DNA of 64,000 nucleotides from the NCBI GenBank assembly GCA_015499995.1, contig JADNRV010000231.1:1-64000 (forward strand), in the 5' to 3' direction. Numbering within the stretch: position 1 is the stretch's first letter; the number at the start of each line of letters is the position of its first letter. A program made the position numbers and the translations under genes. Shown here one piece after another: positions 46,100 through 57,790 of this stretch. The notes beneath the pieces were generated by a model. That model ran no database searches. It had not been told where the DNA came from and worked only from the letters and a program-made list of their open reading frames with translations. Source of the stretch: Flammula alnicola (taxonomy: Eukaryota; Basidiomycota; Agaricomycetes; Agaricales; Strophariaceae).

Positions 46100-46298
46100 T
46101 TGACATAGGCCATTTTTCATCGTTTCTTTTCTTAGCCTAGTTGCAGACAAGGTCGATGTTTTATTTAAGTAAATCGTTGAAACTTGAGCGAAGCTAGATG
46201 CCAGATAAGGCCGCCGGATCATCGGACCATCGGAGAACGAAAGTACGGCCAATGTTGTCAACTTGCGGTCTGACCAGATTTTCTTTTTACCTCTTGAA

Positions 46299-47206
46299 AT
46301 GATCCCTCTGGAACCCATGAACCCACTCCTACAATTGAGTCCAGATGTTCTCCACGAAAATTTCTTACTCAACGTCGAACAACCAAGTGGAGATGACGAT
46401 ATAAAGCTGTGCGATGGGTTGAATCAACTCGTCGGGGCTCGCAAGTCTGCAAACAGTGGCGGAGAGTAATCCTCGATTCTCCATCACTATGGGGGAGGTG
46501 TATTAACTTTCACGAGCTTCGTCAAGAGACAGACGCCTGGAGAGAGGAGGTCTTACGAAGAACGGGAGAATCATTGTTATCACTTATGGGAACTATCAAG
46601 GACCGTGATCTCAGTTTTTTCTTCTCCCTCCTAAACGAGCAGTGGACAAGGATTCGAAGTCTCTATGTGTACATCGACTACGATATTTCGAAATCCAACG
46701 GCCCTGGGCACAGACTGGGTCAGCCAAACCAATATTTAGAATTTTTCGACGTTTATTTCCGTGGATGTCCTCCTCAATCCCTTTCTGCCCCCCGATTCCT
46801 CCTTTTCTCAGATCGCGCCCCTTCACTCCGCAAGTTCCATCACCACAATCTCCATTTCACTCTTCAGGTGGCTTGGTTGTGCCACATTCGATGTCTAAAG
46901 ATGGAAGACTTGACGGTTCCCTTCACCGCTTCCGAACTAATCGAAGCGTTCACTCGGATGCCTCTTCTGGAAGTGTTGGATGTATACACCCCAGAATCAC
47001 CTTTGGAAAACAACCCAAACCTCCTACCATACCCAAATCTTCCTCGACTTATAGAGTTCCGCCTCTCAAGCAGGTTTGAGATAATGTATCAAGTATCATT
47101 ACCATCTTCCAGCACCAACATCCTCCGGAATTTTTCACTCTACGTAGACATGGGACCAAGAGAACAAATAGACACGACTATCGTTACTTCGGGACCCAGT
47201 TCATAG
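46299..47206 (+). pseudogene. F-box protein pseudogene, copy 2
   Basis: It starts like copy 1 (MIPLEPMNP, core LQLSPDVLHENFLL). A missing base near 46430, compared with copy 1, shifts the frame before VCKQWRRVILDSP. After that the frame runs open through the leucine-rich part to about 47070. There the F-box homology stops, and unrelated sequence matching 25.93 kb gives a short tail to a stop at 47206. So it lacks about 200 C-terminal residues that copy 1 keeps. The two copies carry different lesions. Confidence 0.75.
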
Positions 47207-47640
47207 ACCTGTCATGGTTGCCCATCCAAGTCGACTGACACGATAAAATAAGTACTCGGGTAGGACGCGGACAAGTTCGCAACAACTCGACGTTTTTCCA
47301 TTAATATTGTTCAGCTTACAAACCCGTGTGGGAGAGGTTGGGCAAAGGGTCTTACTGGGTATTATTAATGCGCATGTGCAACGACGACGAGGATGTCAAG
47401 CCGGGCTTTCAAGTTCATGGCGACGACGGACGGCTCGGACGACATCGTGGACAGCTGCCTTCAGCACGTTAGAGCATATCATTCGTTTCATCGATTGTGG
47501 GCATGCTTGTTTAAATTGACGACATCGTGAGCTAAGTATGGGTTCAACGAACGTTCAACATTCAGGTGTTATCTCTTGCCTTAGGTCAGAACATGGGCAT
47601 GATGAGGTCAAATCTAGACATGACATCGACATCTCAAATT
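47071..47640 (+). repeat. Duplicated non-coding block (matches 25.93-13.70 kb, inverted)
   Basis: This block is found inverted in three pieces at 25655-25933, 15473-15552 and 13703-13879, which are separated by transposons there. It acts as an empty-site reference for dating those insertions. No gene recognised. Confidence 0.75.
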
Positions 47641-47946
47641 CGACGTGGACGTCGACATCAATGTCAGCGTTGACAATCTTGTAATGAAAATCCCACGCGC
47701 CGATTTATTGCCCAACCCTCCGACTGCAATTGAATGGCGTAGGGACAGAAAAACACACTGGCAATACTGGCTTCGGTGAGTGATCTGTTATAAAAGTCAA
47801 CAGTTCTTTCATTCAAAGTACGTGTCATGGTCGTCAAGTGTCAATTATAGGCCCACTTCGTTTATAATACTAATGGAAACCGGTGTGGATCTCACGAGTC
47901 GAAATATATCGGTTCCCTTTGAAAGAAAAGATGGAACGTCCGCCTG
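47641..47946. other. Spacer, nothing recognised
   Basis: About 300 bp without a supported feature. A run of GACATC/GTCGAC-like motifs near 47620-47670 is unremarkable. Confidence 0.35.
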
Positions 47947-48163
47947 ACTACTCAAGTAGTAACGTCAATCGAGGCTAAGATTTTGGACCCCATGACCGCC
48001 GTCGCTTTACTTCTTACTTCGCATCCGAGAGGAAACAGTTCTTGAAGATGATGAAGACGAGGGCGCGCCTCGAAAAAAACGGCATCCAGGATCGAACAGC
48101 AGTTCAAGGAAGAACTGAAATCCATTGAGTCAGATGAAGCTGGATACAGGAATAGCCAGTGAG
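47947..48163 (+). pseudogene. 3' fragment of a BTB-C-like gene
   Basis: It matches the last ~210 bp of BTB-C (about 49390-49601), including DPMTAVALL-like sequence and the ending EELKSIESDEAGY. A ~6-bp duplication (CTTCTTA) and other indels break the frame. The BTB half is absent. It is a degraded tandem relic just upstream of the intact BTB-C. Confidence 0.7.
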
Positions 48164-48781
48164 AACCACGATCGGAAGCGAAATCATCCCCGACTCCGCA
48201 TTACCCTCTACATTTACTTTATATTCGCCCGAGTAGGATAAGTAACGAGAAAGCGGATACCTGCATATCCCAAAGTCAAGGACAGTAGGGACTGTGCGTG
48301 AGTTTGTCGTTCCATTGCGCTTGGGTCTAATAGAATATCACACTGCTTTGGAGAGAATCAAATGGTTCGCATGTGTGCCGGAAAATTTACGACCCAAGAA
48401 GTTTTGTATCTACCAATTTTTAGATGTGCGTTTCATGCCATATACTTAAGGCTTTAGGGTCGCGCGAAAGCAAAATACAAGTCTAAAGCGGGCGCCTATT
48501 TTATTTGAAATGCTATTAGCAAAGCATTGTCATCAAGAAGATATTCTAAAAACCTACTCGCGGTAGTACAATATGAAGACTACGTTTGGATGTAAACCAC
48601 AAATAATGCAGAAACTATGTAAATGGCTTGTACACGTGGACTGGCAGCGTTATCGATGGTGTTTGGGCGCTTATCGATTATGTGATCGTAACCATTTTCG
48701 TCGAGTCCTACGCTCCTCACCTTTCCAAGCCACCAACATTTGAAATCGTCCCAACTTCTAGTACCGAATTGTTCTTCTACC
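48164..48781. other. Spacer upstream of BTB-C
   Basis: No supported gene. It should contain the BTB-C promoter. Confidence 0.4.
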
Positions 48782-49601
48782 ATGATTCACGATGATAACA
48801 ATCCTCAAAGCGCAAAAACGGTTATAAAGGATCAGGACTATTGTATAGAAAGCGACTTCGTTGTGTTTCAAGTAAGTTTGTCAATAAGGAACGAGAATCG
48901 TATAAGTTTATATTAATACGTCCCTCCAGGTTGAAAATACCTTGTTCAGGGTCCCTAGCTATCAATTCATGAAAGAGTCTAGCGTGTTTGCCACCATGTT
49001 TGAGCTCCCGCAAGCGGCGTCTTCGAAACCCAATGGTCATGAAGGAATAAGCTTGGAGAAACCAATCAAACTCCCGCCCACTATTACCTGTGAGGATTTT
49101 CGTAATCTTCTCAAAGCTCTATACCCCCGGTAAGATTCCTCTATCTATCAGTACGTGAAACGGCATAAATGATACTCCTTCGACAGTGCTGCCGCCCCGC
49201 GGTTATCCCTTTCCAAGGAGGAATGGATATCCATCTTGAAACTATCATCGATGTGGTACTTCATAGGCTTTCGAGCTGTTGCAATATCTCAATTAGAGCT
49301 TGAAGGCGTTCTTACCTCGGTCGAGAAAATTACTTTGGCAAGGACGTACAGGGTCTCTCCGTTACTGACTCAAGGGCTATCGGAGATGGTTGACAGACCT
49401 AGGGTGAGCACAATCACAAACGCCGAGGCACTTGATGTGGAGCCCATGACGGCCGTCGCTTTACTTCGCATCCGGGAGGAAAAAGCTGCATATGGCAGTA
49501 ACTGGGGCTCCGCGAAGAAAACGGCCCCCAGTATCGAACGGGAGTTCAACGAAGAACTGAAATCCATTCAATCAGATGAAGCTGGATACAAGGATAGCTA
49601 G
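48782..49601 (+). CDS. BTB/POZ domain protein (BTB-C)
   Basis: Three exons (48782-48871, 48930-49129, 49187-49601) join in frame to 234 residues. It reads DYCIESDFVVFQ, then VENTLFRVPSYQFMKESSVF, a loop with proline/serine, CEDFRNLLKALYPR, and SLSKEEWISILKLSSMWYF followed by a helical C-terminal half. It belongs to the same family as BTB-A (shared SKxxWxSILKLSxMWYF) with identical intron positions. It lacks the acidic lysine-rich tail of BTB-A and ends soon after DEAGYKDS. Function beyond the BTB fold is unknown. Confidence 0.8.
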
Positions 49602-50024
49602 CTGAGGCGAGAAAATGGAGGAAGCTACATATCTGAGCAAGGCTGGAACGGACTTGTTAGGTGGTTATTCATCATGTAACTACTAGCATGAATGAGCGCT
49701 TGAATGGGGAATATCCGTCGATACGTGGTACAACCTCCTTTCCTTAACAAGGATCTTGTTGCACCTGTCTTCCGAGGAGCTCGCTGCCGTTCAACCAAGC
49801 TCCGCGGCCACATGATTCTAGTCCTAGCTCTCATCCACCCTGGAAGTCGGAGAAAAGGGCGGCGGAGCCTGTCGTGCGTGTATTTGCCTTAGTCTGGATC
49901 CTAGACACAAAAATTTAAGATCGAATGAGTATCTTGGAACTTGCGAGAGCATATGACTAGGTTCTCACCAAGAATCACTTATGCCAACAGCTCGATGTAT
50001 GCGGAATTGATACCTCGGCCACCT
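49602..50024. other. Intergenic, convergent 3' ends
   Basis: It lies between the 3' ends of BTB-C and the minus-strand membrane protein. No supported gene. Confidence 0.4.
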
Positions 50025-50603
50025 CTACGCTGAAACAACCTTTGGATCGGAGGAAGAAGCGCTGGTGGGCGGCGGCGACGGGACTTTGCGTGGTCGGTTT
50101 AAGTAGCAAACAAGAATGATTGCGCCCATAATCATGACTTCGCATGTCGAGAGGACAGTAGAGACAACGAATGTGGTCCTGGTCCTTGCACTTTTGTTGT
50201 AATCGTTGGAACTACAGCCTAGGTCGGGACAATAGGGAGGTTGAAATCTGGGGATTCCAATGCCACAAGTAATACTCGAAAATATCCACATTGCGGTTAG
50301 GAAACAGGTGTAACCGATGCTCCGCCCCGATGAAGGCTCGAATGGGAGGGCTGAATCATTCTGACGCGCGTGCTGCCAGACTACCAGAAGTGCGGCGACG
50401 TGGAAAGGCGATGTGAATACATATGCGAGGATTGTCGGTATGGCAAAGATGGGCGATAGCAAGACGTTGATGAGCGCGAAAATGAAGGGTAAGATGGAAA
50501 AAACAAGCGATGCGTAGGTGAGCTTGACGAAATAGCGAGGAATTTTCTCTGAAGTCACCAGAGTGTTTGTGGAGGCTGCATCTGAGTTGTCGACGACGAT
50601 CAT
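50025..50603 (-). CDS. Four-helix membrane protein, unknown function
   Basis: A single-exon frame of about 192 residues from MIVVDNSD (an upstream ATG at 50669 is possible). Four hydrophobic segments are visible: LTYASLVFSILPFIFALINVLL, PTILAYVFTSPFHVAALLVV, IGYTCFLTAMWIFSSITCGI and TFVVSTVLSTCEVMIMGAII. A cysteine pair (CPDLGC) lies in the loop before helix 4. The C-terminus is cytosolic, basic and proline/serine-rich. The four-helix layout resembles MARVEL-type proteins, but no signature proves it. Confidence 0.55.
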   Translation of the reverse strand: MIVVDNSDAASTNTLVTSEKIPRYFVKLTYASLVFSILPFIFALINVLLSPIFAIPTILAYVFTSPFHVAALLVVWQHARQNDSALPFEPSSGRSIGYTCFLTAMWIFSSITCGIGIPRFQPPYCPDLGCSSNDYNKSARTRTTFVVSTVLSTCEVMIMGAIILVCYLNRPRKVPSPPPTSASSSDPKVVSA

Positions 50604-51547
50604 GGCGCAACGCTGAAAGTGTAGGCGTAGAGTGGGAGTGGGAACCAAGGGATGCTTTTCCGTGAGCACCGCCTATTGCACAACACCTGGGGTCCCTGTC
50701 GACGGTGTCAGACGCTTGTGACGAATCAGGAGTTCTAGCGATATCCATCAAATATCCATCCCAATCACCGAGAACATATCGTACGTGGAATCAACTGACA
50801 AAGATCAACTCTTCAGACTTGTCGATGTTTGGGTCCTGAAAGGCATCCTTCACTATACTTGAGGAAGATAAGTAGCAAATATTAAGCAGTAAAAAGAGTC
50901 CTGAGGAGGTTAGAGCTCAGTAAGGATGACAGCCTGCAACATTAACGATATGAAGCAATCTGGAAGGAATTTCCGAGCCAGCAGTGGTGAGTAGCTCCGT
51001 CTACCGTGAAGTCCGACGCGGGGTGTATTATTCGGTACCTCCATATGCACACCAAGATGGCCCCCGCGGACCGCCACAAAGAAACTGTATGTACATAGAG
51101 TTAACCATGTGTAGAGAGAAGCTGTGGAGAAGATGAATATCAAGGACGGAAGGACTGCACGCGCCTTACAAGCTAGTAGTAGAATACCAATCATTTATAG
51201 CTAACCCCCCGGCTATATCTCCGTGCATGTTTTAATCGACCTACAAACACAGAGAATGGCGCCATTCCAGCCCAAATAGAGTGATGACTGAGTGCTCTAC
51301 GAAATGAAAGGATCGTAGTGTTTGGGATGAACGTGATGTTTTGTAAACTCACGAAAGGGTTATACCGTCGTTGGATATCTAGAGCAGAAGCTCGCAGACT
51401 TTCCTGCGGCCTTGAGAATTAGAGCTTACTTGAATCATGATTAGTCCGGGAGGTCAGGCCCACGTTCCATCCTATATGCATTAGAGCTCGCCAATATATC
51501 GTAACAATCAGCTCATCTCTAGAAGTTTCTCCAAGTAGGGTTAGCTT
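50604..51547. other. Intergenic, possible membrane-protein remnant
   Basis: The minus-strand ORF at 50910-51194 has two hydrophobic stretches and might be part of an unrecognised spliced gene. No reliable exon set could be built. Confidence 0.3.
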
Positions 51548-51780
51548 TCAAATCGAGCTGAAGATGCCATTCGCAAGGGTTGCCATCGACGTGTATGCAG
51601 GAAAAGCAGCGTCTGACAATCCTTTGACTTGAACGCTACCCACGACCATGTCCTTCTGCTTGGCTGAATTTTGCGCGTGAGCGACTACTGTACTACGATT
51701 CAGACTTGATATAAGAAAGAATAAAAAACTCACCATGCAAAACGCTTCCCGATGCACGCTGCAGTCCAAGAAACACTTAG
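51548..51780 (-). pseudogene. Possible CsbD-like stress protein remnant
   Basis: Two putative exons (about 51780-51734 and 51687-51548), joined at a GTGAGT...ACAG intron, read LQRASGSVLHVVAHAQNSAK then QKDMVVGSVQVKGLSD. This resembles the internal repeat of small CsbD-type (Hmp1-like) proteins of mushrooms. The usual second repeat and a start codon are missing, so it is probably a truncated relic. The call is weak. Confidence 0.25.
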
Positions 51781-52467
51781 ATATTCAGAAGTCAACGCGT
51801 CTCATTCCGCAAGACCAGTACGAATAGGCTCGAAGTCGGCTGGAGGTTGGCCCCGAAGCACGTCATGCCTTGCAGGGGTGCTATTCTATGGCTGCGGGTT
51901 GGAGACATGCATTAACCCTAGAAAGAAGACAAGAGGCTGAAATAAGAGGAGGTGAAAGGACACATTCTAGCCATAGCTTGTCAAGCTAGTCAAGAGAAAG
52001 AAAGGAGGAAAACGTAGACCTCCGAGTCGGAACTTCTTGCCTCACCGTGCGTGACCGCGTATCAGGCACGTGATCGTCGCGTCGCGTCTCTGAAGCTCTG
52101 ATCCCCACATTGGAACAAGCGGCATAAGTATCTCACATCCAGCTCATTGAGATATATGCATCTGCAATATTAGAATAACAATTAAAAGGTCCAATTGGAC
52201 ATTGCTCCCAACATCTCCGAGCAACTCTGAGGCTCCAAAGCATTGGTGATGTATTTGGAGGAGGATCGAGGTCAGGAAAGCGCCAAACCCTAGAGCGCCG
52301 TTTGCTCTTATTTCCTTCAATTCTCACATGTCATGTTTGGGCCAACCTCTATGCAAAGCGCTGTAAAACTTGAGGGATTTGGTGTGGGTGTTCGACGAGG
52401 GCAGTGTAGCGCAAATGAGCTACTACCCACTTATTTATACATACACATATTGACATAACTTCACGTC
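51781..52467. other. Intergenic upstream of tRNA gene
   Basis: No supported coding region. Confidence 0.4.
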
Positions 52468-52541
52468 GGTTCGATGGCGTAGTTGGTTATCGCATCTGTC
52501 TAACACACAGAAGGTCCTCAGTTCGAGCCTGGGTCGAATCA
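52468..52541 (+). tRNA. tRNA-Val (AAC)
   Basis: The cloverleaf folds fully. The acceptor stem GGTTCGA pairs with TCGAATC (one G-T pair) and the discriminator is A. The D arm has TAGTTGGTTA (A box). The anticodon stem TCTGT/ACAGA encloses CTAACAC, giving anticodon AAC. The T arm has GTTCGAGCC (B box). A run of T (CTTTTT) follows, suiting RNA polymerase III termination. No intron. Confidence 0.93.
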
Positions 52542-53073
52542 CTTTTTCGTCACTTTTAGCTACCAAACGGAAGTATTTTGTGCGCCAGCAATGACGTTTG
52601 GTCAATGGTCATCGATCGCGTCTAATTCGCGACAGGTTCTCCCTTTTCGCTGAAATGGGTTCATCACCTCCACTTCATATTCATTGGTGGCATTTTCGTG
52701 TCAAGTTTTATCGCATCTCGGGGCCGCAATCTAATATGAATCATCATCATAATCGTCACATACAATTCTGCCAAGGATCGTGGAGAGTACAGATCCCACT
52801 ATCGAGCTAGGAATAAAGAAGAAAAATTCGGAGCGGGCGATAGGAAATAGGAGCCTGGAGTAAAAGAGGAAAGAGGGGAATCACTATGAATGTTTGCTAT
52901 GCAGCGTCTATGCTTGTTATACAGTCTAAAGCGATGGAAAAGAGACAAACGAGGTCCAGTGGTCGTAATGGAGCGCGAGAGGTGGAGAGATAAAATAAGG
53001 AGAGACAGTTTAAGATATAAAAGGCCTGAGGAGTAAGAGTCGGAAAACGCGATCATTGCGCCTTCGTAGGACA
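52542..53073. other. Intergenic
   Basis: It holds the tRNA terminator and the 3' flank of the perilipin-like gene. No gene supported. Confidence 0.4.
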
Positions 53074-54302
53074 TCAATGACCGTTCACGCCGTTGCCGTT
53101 GGGGGTCTGGGCAACATCCTGAGCTTTGGACTCCCCTTCGGCCTTGGACCGTGCAAGTACGTCCGCGACGCCCTTCTTCACGGTCTCGAGGAGGGGATGT
53201 ACACGGTCCTGGACTTCCTTGCTGACACGAGTGACCTTCTCCTGGAGGGGCAGATCCTTGGTAGTGACAATCGCGCTGAGTTCATTGACGGTAGATGATA
53301 TCGCAGCAGTTAGATCAGCATAGGATTGCTGGATCTGAGGGATCTGCGACTGGATCTGGGTGGCCGAGTTGTGCAGGCTGCTCTGGAGAGATGACGAAAG
53401 CGCCGTGGTAGAGGCTTGCAGTTTCTGAAGTTCTGCAAGCATGTTATCCGACAGGGTGTGAATACGGGTCTGGGCGGTGTTGAGGGAGGATGTCGCGATA
53501 GCGGAGATGGAGTGGGCGGTTTCGGATGCCTTTTGTCTGATAAGCGAAATAAGGATCTTAGAATTCAACTCCTGAGAAGATAGAAGATAAGAAGACATAC
53601 GCGATGACAGATTGGGCCTGGAGATATTTCAATTGTTCGTTGGAATACACGTAGATATTCTCGCCTAGAGTCTTCGAAAGAGCGAGAGCCCGCTGGTATT
53701 GGTATTGAGCATCAGGAGGAGTGGAGGGTCCAGCCTCAGAGCCATTCAAACGGGAAACGGCGACTTCAAAATAGTCGACGATGGGAGCAAATCGCTGTTA
53801 AGGATCATATGCAGTGAGTGCAGGGAAATTTGAAATATACGGAGATGCATACCTGGTCGATCCCGTGGGCCACGTTTAGAGCGGGAGTCTTGACCTTCTC
53901 GTCAAGGGCCTTGTTGACATCGCTGACACGTTCGTGGACGTAGTTTGTGGTGCTCTCCCTGCGCTCGCGCACAAGGGTCACAACCTCCTCTGGCTGAGCC
54001 TTGAAAGGGTACGGGTAACGAGATTCCACAGCATCGACGGCCATGTTGGCATAACCGTCTGCGCGGACAATGAGTGGGGCGAGTTTGACCTGGAGGGGTT
54101 CCGTGAACTTGTATGCACTGGTAGAAAGCTCCTTGGCATGGGCATAAGGCGAGCGAGTATAGGCATTCGCAGACAACGCGTCATTGATTGTTCCCAGCGA
54201 CGAAGAGATCATCGGGATTGAGGCAACGCGGGTGAGAATAGTGATCTCTGGGGCCTGCGCGGACGCTGGGGGCGTTTGTGTTTCTGTAGTCGTTGTCGAC
54301 AT
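53074..54302 (-). CDS. Perilipin-like lipid droplet protein
   Basis: Three exons on the minus strand (54302-53853, 53794-53601, 53536-53074) join to 368 residues. After a threonine-rich start comes ITILTRVASIPMISSSLGTI, then amphipathic segments including LAPLIVRADGYANMAVDAVE and SRYPYPFKAQPEEV, matching the fungal perilipin layout (Mpl1/CAP20-like: a PAT-like N-terminal region, a spacer with a conserved short helix ending in P.....K, then long amphipathic helices). The C-terminal ~150 residues form an extended helical region, with a low-complexity N/G-rich end. Such proteins coat lipid droplets and control storage. The start is the first in-frame ATG after a promoter near 54.3 kb. Confidence 0.7.
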
Positions 54303-56462
54303 TGTGGACGATATTGTTGTGGTTATCGGAGGATTGGAAAACGATAAGGGGCCGTCCTTAAATATTAAAACTGGCTTTCCCCTACCCAGTCTCGCATGTG
54401 ATTCTCACCCTTGCATGCACGTGACCTCCCGATTCTCAACATAGGATCTCGATCAATCTCGTTTTCTCCCGCTCCGAGTCGTCATTTAATCATTGAATTT
54501 TATAGACCGCAGTGATCTCTCCAAGATTCTACTCAAAGCACACCTCAGACTGCCTCATGAGCTCCAACTATTCACTGCGACGGATTCTTTGGGTTGCAGG
54601 TGATAAACGCATACTCGGGAGCATGTGTTTTCATCCATGTCAAGTCCAGGCTGCCCAGGCCAAGTCGAGGGCGCCAAAAGCACAGCGCAGTTTTCACGGT
54701 TTTGTAATCCCCGAGCTTCTTCTCAAGTGTAGTGCGTTCTTCGGTGATGAATTATTCCCTCGTCCGTCTCTATTTTATTCAGCCGGGCTAACATATGCTT
54801 TCAGTGCCGTCACATCCATTCCTAGAGCCGGACTCACCTTCGAAGTTGCGAGACATCGCGGTGGGTACCGGGGTACCGTATGCTTTGCATTTCATATGAT
54901 TTTTATTTGCTGTGTGCCCTTGATCTGCCTTCGACATCTCTTTTTTTGTGCTTAATGGCGATAATAACGACGTTGAATCTGATTACAAAACTTCTCTCTC
55001 GATTTGAACAATGGCCAGACAGAGGCGGTGACGAAAACATGTTCATTCAAATGGAGATCAAGGCCAGTAGGTGAGTTCGTAAATTCTTGGGAAACTCCGA
55101 AACTGCTCCTCACGCGAACGTCTCTCTATGTGCGATGGGGGCTTCTGCAAGTGAGGCTTAGTCTCGTGCCAGTCTCTCTTAACGATCCATTTTGGAACAG
55201 TTAAGAGAGCTGGTCCGAGACTAATCGCTCTCTTCATCGTCCTCCCTCCCCGCTAAAAGGGTTGTGGAGCCGGGATCGACTAGACTAGACGGTAAATACG
55301 CTCTACAGTACAAAGAGCAGAAGGTATAAGGTGCGAGGTGCGAGGTGCAAGGAGGTAGAGGCAGGGAGAGAATGGAAGAGTTCGGAGACTGAGAGATGAC
55401 GGAGTAGATGAGAAGGATGCAAAGGCGGGTGCAGAGGCGAAGCATAGGGCGACTCGGAGAGAGAATACGGCAACGAGAAGCGAGCTGTGAGCGTGACTAT
55501 CAGACACATAGTCTTCTTGTCGTTCACTTTCTCCCTGTCGCCTAGTTCTCCTAACGCAGCAAAGGATGGTAGCGACTATGCCCGCGGCTCGCGCATCCAC
55601 GTCCATTGTTGACACCATATATATTTCCTTCCTTCGTACATAGATCCGTAGAAATATAAATGCATTGTTCTCCTTGAGAGCCATTAACATGAGCAGAGTT
55701 TGAGTAAATGGTCATTTACATTTGATGAAAAGACGAGAATACTTAGTACTTTGCATGCTACGTATGGCGGGTACAACGTGTTCCACCCTCTAAATTTGTC
55801 TCATCGATTCCAGGTACTAGTACTTCTTAAATGATCTTTATCTTATTATATTATATACTCTCAGAGAACCTCAAGGACATCCATAGATGAAGATAGGATA
55901 ATTTAAGGTGAGCCGGGCGCGTTGGAGTCCGGCACATGAGTCGGTGAGTCGGGATATTCATTTCAGACTGCCACTCTCTCTTAACGATCCATTTTGGGAT
56001 ATCTCGTCAAGAGAGAACCAACCAGATAACCGCGGCCTTCTCTTACAACTTTCGACGGTTTATTGCCCACCCCATCTTGTTTTTGAATTTTTTTTAGCTG
56101 GTAATTTAGAAAGATGTTCGTGAAAGGCTACCTCGCCCTTTACAATTTTAAATCCATTGCACATTCATTCGTAAATGCCCTCAATCTGAAGACGCTTTTT
56201 GGCAGTGGCTGTGCCATCACCTTTACCCAAATATCTCTCGACATCTTTTGCACCTCCCCATGCCTTCAGCAGACCTACTTATTTGAGTATCTAGGATTAT
56301 TTAAGAGCTCTAACAGAGAATGCTATGAATTTTCAAAACGGTACTACCAGCCAAGCTACCAGCCAAATTTGTAATAAGCGAATGTCCCAGACTCTCTTGA
56401 CAGACCCGCCTAATTGGGACAGTTAAGAGAGCAAGGCTGCGGGTTCGACTCCGATTCATTTT
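54303..56462. other. Gene-poor stretch with small hairpin repeats
   Basis: No supported gene; the ORF at 54512-54955 has no recognised domain. Three short inverted repeats built on CTCTCTTAAC/GTTAAGAGAG lie at about 55159-55224, 55970-56018 and 56386-56432. The first pairs over about 25 bp on each arm. Confidence 0.5.
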
Positions 56463-57456
56463 CTGAGGTTCAATTGTGTAGTGTTTCGCAACCTCAACTT
56501 GTCCCATTCCACCACGAATTCGAACTAAACAGCCTTGATGTCGTCTACTCCCGCACCTATATCGTCTACTTCCACAACTATACCGTCTACTTCACCCCCT
56601 ACAACATCTTCTTCACCTCCCAAACGTCGAAAGGTCAAATATGCGAAAGCTTTTGGCTATCTCCTTGACCCTAACCTTGTCTACCAACAAGCGATTAAGG
56701 ATGGCACAGCTATCGAGGACCAGTTCGGTCGCACTTTCGCGACATATCGAAATCGCCTCGCCAGACATTGCGGGATTAAATATGACGATATGATAACCAT
56801 ACGCAATCCTAATCCAGACATGCCACCAATCTACTGCGTTGTGGCGGCGACCAATCTGTCGAAGCGATCCAGAATTCCCCGCGAGGATATCATCGAAAAG
56901 GCAAAGGAATTCTTGGGGACAACGGAAGAACCGAAGTGGTACTATATGATCAGGGTATAAATCGGGTACGTGTTCAGTATTTATCACCTTGCAGCAATGG
57001 CTCACTCACCTACCTAAAGTGCAGTAGTGCCAATATTAAGCACGAGCGGATGGCAGTGGCATTCGTGATCATTGGAGCAGTGATCAATGGGGAGAATTAT
57101 CTGGCCCAATGGGAGATTATTCGAGACGTTTGAAAGGTTGTATTTTCTGTAAGTTTTCAATCTCAAGTTGCATTTTCAAGTCAATTGCCAATATTCCTAC
57201 AACTGATGTATACTTCCTTGATCTTTTTTTTCGTCGCTCTCGAACTTCCTTTCGTATCATCGACAGACCTGCATTTTTCGAAGCAGGGGCTTTCTGGGGT
57301 CTCTCGTTCTAATCAATCATATTTGGTGTTCTGGAATTTCGCGTCGTGCCTCAGGCCTGCATCCCCATCGGTAAGAGACGCCTCGCAAATCGAGTCGTCA
57401 AGTTCGCATCTCAATTTATGTAAGATGAGGGACGTTCCAATGCGAAATCGACGATC
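56463..57456 (+). repeat. Tandem duplication unit 1
   Basis: The unit, starting CTGAGGTTCAATTG, recurs at 57699-58806 with high identity over coding and flanking sequence, up to AATGCGAAATCGACGATCC. Each unit carries one gene copy. Confidence 0.8.
56538..56960 (+). CDS. Tandem gene, copy 1, unknown function
   Basis: A single-exon frame of 140 residues. The first ~35 residues are serine/threonine/proline-rich with one TSTSPPTT-like unit, followed by a basic PPKRRKVK that could be a nuclear signal. The remaining ~105 residues look like a small folded domain (AFGYLLDPNLVYQQAIKDGT, FATYRNRLARHCGIKYDDM, PPIYCVVAATNLSKRSRIPR, KAKEFLGTTEEPKWYYMIRV). No known family was recognised. The same gene recurs at 57791-58276 with few changes, and conservation is stronger in the folded part, so selection on the protein is likely. 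Confidence 0.65.
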   Translation: MSSTPAPISSTSTTIPSTSPPTTSSSPPKRRKVKYAKAFGYLLDPNLVYQQAIKDGTAIEDQFGRTFATYRNRLARHCGIKYDDMITIRNPNPDMPPIYCVVAATNLSKRSRIPREDIIEKAKEFLGTTEEPKWYYMIRV

Positions 57457-57790
57457 CTTTCAAGGACGGGATCAAGCAGAGAAAGTCGGAATCGGGAATT
57501 GCGCCTCACCCTGAGCTCAGGCGGGACTCCGCCTCTGGGCATGCCTCTCATAAAACCTCCCACAGGTCTCTTCTTAGTCTATAATATTGAATATACATTT
57601 ATACTACCCACCTTAACAATTGAAGGCTATTCTTCCAATAAAATGATACTTTGGGGGCTCTTGCTGGAGTCTCAGTTTGAAGTTCGAGTCACATGCTGAG
57701 GTTCAATTGAGTTTAAAGCGAAGTCGGCTAACAACATTTCGCACCTTCAACTTGTCCCATCCCAGCACGAATTCGAACTAAACAGCCTTG

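Noticed and set aside
54512..54955. 147-residue ORF as a gene
   Set aside because: No recognisable domain, no introns or conserved copies, atypical composition.
56430..56460. tRNA fragment or SINE suggested by GGGTTCGACTCC
   Set aside because: Only a B box is visible; no A box, acceptor stem or anticodon arm could be folded.
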